Assembly: GCA_937915965.1 (NCBI GenBank)
Contig: CALGHC010000785.1
Coordinates: 1 to 8,131, forward strand
Direction of reading: 5' to 3'
Origin: an uncultured Myxococcales bacterium
GTDB taxonomy: Bacteria; Myxococcota_A; UBA9042
Length of the DNA: 8,131 nt
The translations under genes were made by a program, and so were the position numbers. A model generated the notes under the pieces. The model saw only the letters and a program-made list of their open reading frames with translations, was not told the origin of the DNA and ran no database searches. Below are positions 6,368 to 8,131 of the stretch, piece by piece (the first letter of the stretch is position 1; each line of letters starts with the position of its first letter).

Positions 6368-6485
6368 GTCGGCCAGGACGCAGACCGCTGGCGAGGTGAT
6401 CAGTCGAGCAGCAATCGCATGGACCACCTGCCGTTGTAGGCGTCGGGATGCTCCCCCGGGCCGGCCGCGGCGCGCCAGCCACCAA

Positions 6486-6995
6486 TCAACCCTCGGCAAC
6501 AGCCCGCACCGGCCGCCCCTCGATGTACCCCCGGTACCCCTCCGGACTCAGCTGAAAACGCGGCCCATCTTCATCCGCCCAACGGAACCCGAAGGTCTCT
6601 GGCTGGTAGGCGTTCATCACATCCCAAAGCGAAGAGATCGCCTGCTCAAAGTTCTTGTCCTCGAATGGCTGCCCCTGAAAGACCATCATCTTGCAGGCCG
6701 GCAACTCCGCCACCTCATAGCCGTCCGGCACTGCGCCGGCGTACTCCAGCGGGACCTCCACCCCCTGCACATAGCGCGACGTCCCCTCTGGCCGCATCGC
6801 CTCGGGCAGCCACATCCCTATGGGCTCGTGCAGTGCCTCCGCTATTGTCGACAGCACGTCCCAGACCTCGCTGCCGACCTCCTCGCAGTACTCGAAGTAG
6901 TGGCTCGCCTTGACGCCCCGTCGCACAATCACCTTGCGCGCGGGACGCTCGAGCACCTGGACGAAGACCGTGTTGTGTTTGTCTGCCTTGCTCAT
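6486..6995 (-). CDS. Possible internal-start product: stand-alone GyrI-like domain
   Basis: Within the AraC-type gene, Met136 (ATG, complement of 6993-6995) is preceded by GAGGAGA with a 7-nt spacer, a better Shine-Dalgarno than that of the full-length start. It lies in the linker between the HTH unit and the effector-binding domain. Initiation here would give a 169-residue protein beginning MSKADKHNTVFVQ, about the size of free-standing GyrI-like proteins. This is an alternative product of the same frame, or a relic of a gene fusion, not a separate locus. Expression is unproven. Confidence 0.35.
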   Translation of the reverse strand: MSKADKHNTVFVQVLERPARKVIVRRGVKASHYFEYCEEVGSEVWDVLSTIAEALHEPIGMWLPEAMRPEGTSRYVQGVEVPLEYAGAVPDGYEVAELPACKMMVFQGQPFEDKNFEQAISSLWDVMNAYQPETFGFRWADEDGPRFQLSPEGYRGYIEGRPVRAVAEG

Positions 6996-7400
6996 GGCCA
7001 ATTCTCCTCGCTGCCTCCGTGAGTACCAGTCGCGCGCCTGTGGAGGCATGAACAGCTCGACCGCCGGCTGGTGTCTACGGAAGTAGGAGGGCGCCATGCC
7101 GAACTCGCGGGAGAAGGCTCTGGTGAAGCCCTCGTGCGAGTCAAAGACGAAGTCGAACGCCACGTCGATGATGCGACCGCGCTGTCTTCGCAAGGGCCCG
7201 GTCGCCTCGGAGAGTCTGCGCCGCCGGATGTAGTCGAACGGCGCCGTGCCGGTGACCTCCTTGAAGATCCGCGCGGCATGCCAGGGCGAGTAGCGCCCCG
7301 CCCGGGCCAACGACACCAGCGTGATGCGCTCACCGAGATTCGCCTCGATGTGCGCCTGCATGCGCTCGGCCGCCTTGATCTTCTCCCAACGTGTCAGCAC
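6486..7400 (-). CDS. AraC-family regulator with GyrI-like effector-binding domain
   Basis: 304 residues. The N-terminus carries the AraC/XylS two-helix-turn-helix DNA-binding unit: first HTH about 26-51 (ITLVSLARAGRYSPWHAARI, then FKEVTG) and second about 77-110, ending in the signature F-S-R-E-F-G-M-A-P-S-Y-F-R-R. Residues about 145-300 match the GyrI-like/BmrR-type small-molecule-binding domain, with the usual PARKV...RRG beginning and PRFQLSPEGYRGYIEGRPV near the end. This is the Rob-like order (HTH first, effector domain second), so it probably switches a target promoter in response to a hydrophobic or cationic compound. The GTG start at 7400 is chosen because GGAGGAG precedes it and it places the HTH at the usual distance. 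It is convergent to the lipoprotein operon and divergent from nothing obvious, so its targets are unknown. An internal ribosome-binding site at 7003-7009 may give a second product. Confidence 0.93.
   Translation of the reverse strand: MLTRWEKIKAAERMQAHIEANLGERITLVSLARAGRYSPWHAARIFKEVTGTAPFDYIRRRRLSEATGPLRRQRGRIIDVAFDFVFDSHEGFTRAFSREFGMAPSYFRRHQPAVELFMPPQARDWYSRRQRGELAMSKADKHNTVFVQVLERPARKVIVRRGVKASHYFEYCEEVGSEVWDVLSTIAEALHEPIGMWLPEAMRPEGTSRYVQGVEVPLEYAGAVPDGYEVAELPACKMMVFQGQPFEDKNFEQAISSLWDVMNAYQPETFGFRWADEDGPRFQLSPEGYRGYIEGRPVRAVAEG
7003..7009 (-). promoter_or_regulatory. Internal Shine-Dalgarno in the AraC-type gene
   Basis: The complement of 7003-7009 is GAGGAGA, 7 nt (ATTGGCC) before the ATG at 6995. 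Its position at the domain boundary makes chance less likely, although G/A-rich Arg-Glu codons can generate such sequences. Confidence 0.45.
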
Positions 7401-7402
7401 GG

Positions 7403-7409
7403 CTCCTCC
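7403..7409 (-). promoter_or_regulatory. Ribosome-binding site of the AraC-type gene
   Basis: The complement of 7403-7409 is GGAGGAG, followed by CC and the GTG start (7400). Spacing is tight, with GGAGG ending 4 nt before GTG, and it supports this GTG over Met14 further in. The adjacent CTG (7397) cannot be excluded. Confidence 0.7.
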
Positions 7410-7476
7410 ACTTCACGCCGCCAACGTAGCGCCCCCTCGTCCAGCCTTCTTGACCGTGCTTGCGAATCTGGCGTCC

Positions 7477-7493
7477 CCGAGATTCCAACTCGG
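7477..7493. other. Inverted repeat upstream of the AraC-type gene
   Basis: CCGAG (7477-7481) and CTCGG (7489-7493) flank a 7-nt spacer, about 80 bp upstream of the regulator start. It could be an operator half-site pair or a small hairpin. I could not find a convincing promoter in 7410-7588 on the minus strand. Confidence 0.2.
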
Positions 7494-7589
7494 CCGTCGG
7501 CGAGCCTGAGAGAGACCACATCGAGGCCGAATTCGAGCCTTCGACGCCTGCGGCCGAGTTTTCGAACAGTACGAGGTTGGGCTGCCCCG

Positions 7590-7772
7590 CAAAAGGCCAT
7601 CGGCGCGCTTCCCCACGACGGCTTGACGATCCCCAAGGATGTCCTGCTGTCGGTGCTCGACGGCACCGTGGAGAACGACATCGACACCGACGGAGATGGC
7701 GAAAAGGACGCAGCCTCGATAGCCCTGAAGATCCACGCGGTCGAGGGGTCGATCACCGGCGTCACCAAGTAG
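7590..7772 (+). pseudogene. Orphan C-terminal fragment of a paralogue of the second lipoprotein
   Basis: Sixty codons plus TAG match the end of the lipoprotein at 3624-5735, with 57 of 60 residues identical (QKAIGALP..., DTDGDGEKD, ...EGSITGVTK). Differences are D to H, E to D and A to T. Fourteen other codons differ only synonymously. Nothing upstream matches the rest of the gene: 7410-7589 shows no coding pattern, signal peptide or start with ribosome-binding site, so this piece is not expected to be expressed. The open frame simply runs back into sequence antisense to the regulator. The mostly synonymous divergence means the parent of this fragment was an intact, selected gene until fairly recently. 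Nucleotide similarity to copy 1 spans 7589-7774. Confidence 0.85.
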
Positions 7773-7830
7773 CGACGCGCCACCTGCCCGGCCAGCTCGT
7801 GTCGCATGGCGTTGCGCGGAGGCGGCGTGA

Positions 7831-7930
7831 TTGGTCTTGGTTGCTCTAACTCGCTCTGGGTCGCTCTGGGTCGCTCTGGGTCGCTCTGGGTCGCTCTGGC
7901 TCGCTCTGGCTCGCTCTGGCTCGCTCTAGC
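7831..7930. repeat. 10-bp minisatellite
   Basis: The core is four units of TCGCTCTGGG (7851-7890) then three of TCGCTCTGGC (7891-7920). It is flanked by diverged units: TTGCTCTAAC at 7841-7850, TTGGTCTTGG (7/10) at 7831-7840, and TCGCTCTAGC at 7921-7930. Identical core units with decayed edges are the usual mark of slippage expansion. The last unit contains the stop codon of the minus-strand gene that follows. Confidence 0.95.
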
Positions 7931-8131
7931 GACTCAGCCACCACCAGGCGATCATCGCGGCGCCCAACGCGATGGCGCCGCCGACGACCCAGCCGACGGC
8001 GCCGATGCCCGCGGCGATGGGCGGGTCATCGCTTGGCAAAACCAAAAAGTCACTCTTGAAGCGCTCGCGCCGTGAGACACCCTCGGCGGCCGCGTGCGGC
8101 GCGCTGCCGGGGCGCGCTTGTCGAGGTGGGG
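7926..8131 (-). CDS. Membrane-anchored protein, C-terminal part (runs off the right edge)
   Basis: Reading the minus strand from the window end, 67 codons precede TAG (complement of 7926-7928). The visible part is a Pro/Ala/Arg-rich stretch, a basic segment (RRERFKSDFLVLPSDDPP), and then a Gly/Ala/Val/Ile-rich hydrophobic helix of about 25 residues containing GAVGWVVGGAIALGAAMIA, ending W-W-W-L-S-R. This looks like a single C-terminal transmembrane anchor with a very short basic tail. A Trp cluster at the membrane boundary fits. Third codon positions are strongly G/C. The functional domain lies outside the window and the family is not recognised. The stop codon is inside the last minisatellite unit, so array changes could alter the end of this protein. 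Confidence 0.65.
   Translation of the reverse strand, partial: PPRQARPGSAPHAAAEGVSRRERFKSDFLVLPSDDPPIAAGIGAVGWVVGGAIALGAAMIAWWWLSR

Noticed and set aside
6459..6476. Overlapping 8-, 6- and 8-bp palindromes (GGCCGGCC, CCGCGG, GGCGCGCC) resembling a vector cloning site
   Set aside because: In DNA of this GC content such palindromes occur naturally, and the flanks show no vector sequence.
6150..6485. Minus-strand frame opposite the gene remnant, directly downstream of the regulator gene
   Set aside because: Codon third-position bias supports the plus strand here; the minus product is Arg/Pro/Ala/Thr-rich without recognisable pattern or ribosome-binding site.
7071..7772. A plus-strand frame joining sequence antisense to the AraC-type gene with the orphan lipoprotein tail
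   Set aside because: Only the last 60 codons have real similarity; the rest is shadow of the regulator and its upstream region, with no start signal.
7831..7930. CRISPR array
   Set aside because: The 10-bp units abut without spacers and no cas gene is present; it is a minisatellite.

Overview
The window looks like a high-GC chromosome segment from a deltaproteobacterial-type lineage (Myxococcota or Bradymonadota are the best guesses). The reasons are strong G/C preference at third codon positions, several lipoproteins built as signal peptide + lipobox Cys + long Ala/Asp/Gly-rich linker, and long arrays of short Cys-Asp repeats of the Dictyostelium CTDC type. This placement is inference; there is no rRNA or other marker gene.

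Layout. (1) 1-170, minus: N-terminal piece of a lipoprotein running off the left edge. (2) 171-486: divergent intergenic region with four helically phased GTCGCCT direct repeats and a weak candidate promoter. (3) 487-3627 and 3624-5735, plus: a two-gene operon with ATGA stop/start overlap encoding two large lipoproteins. Both have the same front half (lipid anchor, acidic linker, Cys-rich repeats) but different C-terminal payloads. The first ends in an Ig-like domain and a two-lobed segment resembling the BPI/LBP (TULIP) lipid-binding fold. The second ends in an unrecognised beta-rich domain with a thrombospondin-3-like Asp motif. (4) 5736-6171: non-coding, with two abutting hairpins. (5) About 6172-6367, plus: the C-terminal remnant of an unknown gene with a single-base frameshift. 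(6) 6486-7400, minus: an AraC-type regulator fused to a GyrI-like effector-binding domain, with a strong internal ribosome-binding site at the domain junction. (7) 7590-7772, plus: an orphan copy of the last 60 codons of the second lipoprotein. (8) 7831-7930: a 10-bp minisatellite. (9) 7926-8131, minus: the C-terminal end of a protein with a terminal membrane helix, whose stop codon lies in the last minisatellite unit.

Working together. The two central lipoproteins are probably co-expressed, exported and lipid-anchored, presumably in the outer membrane since none has Asp at +2 of the mature protein. The Cys-rich repeats would act as a rigid disulfide-bonded stalk presenting a lipid-binding-like head (first gene) or a possible calcium-binding head (second gene). 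The right third is a rearranged accessory zone of gene scraps and repeats around a probably independent regulator. The most novel points are the BPI-like bacterial surface lipoprotein, the alternating two-type cysteine repeats with a paired cysteine loss, the partial paralogue copy with almost purely synonymous divergence, and the possible internal start in the regulator gene.
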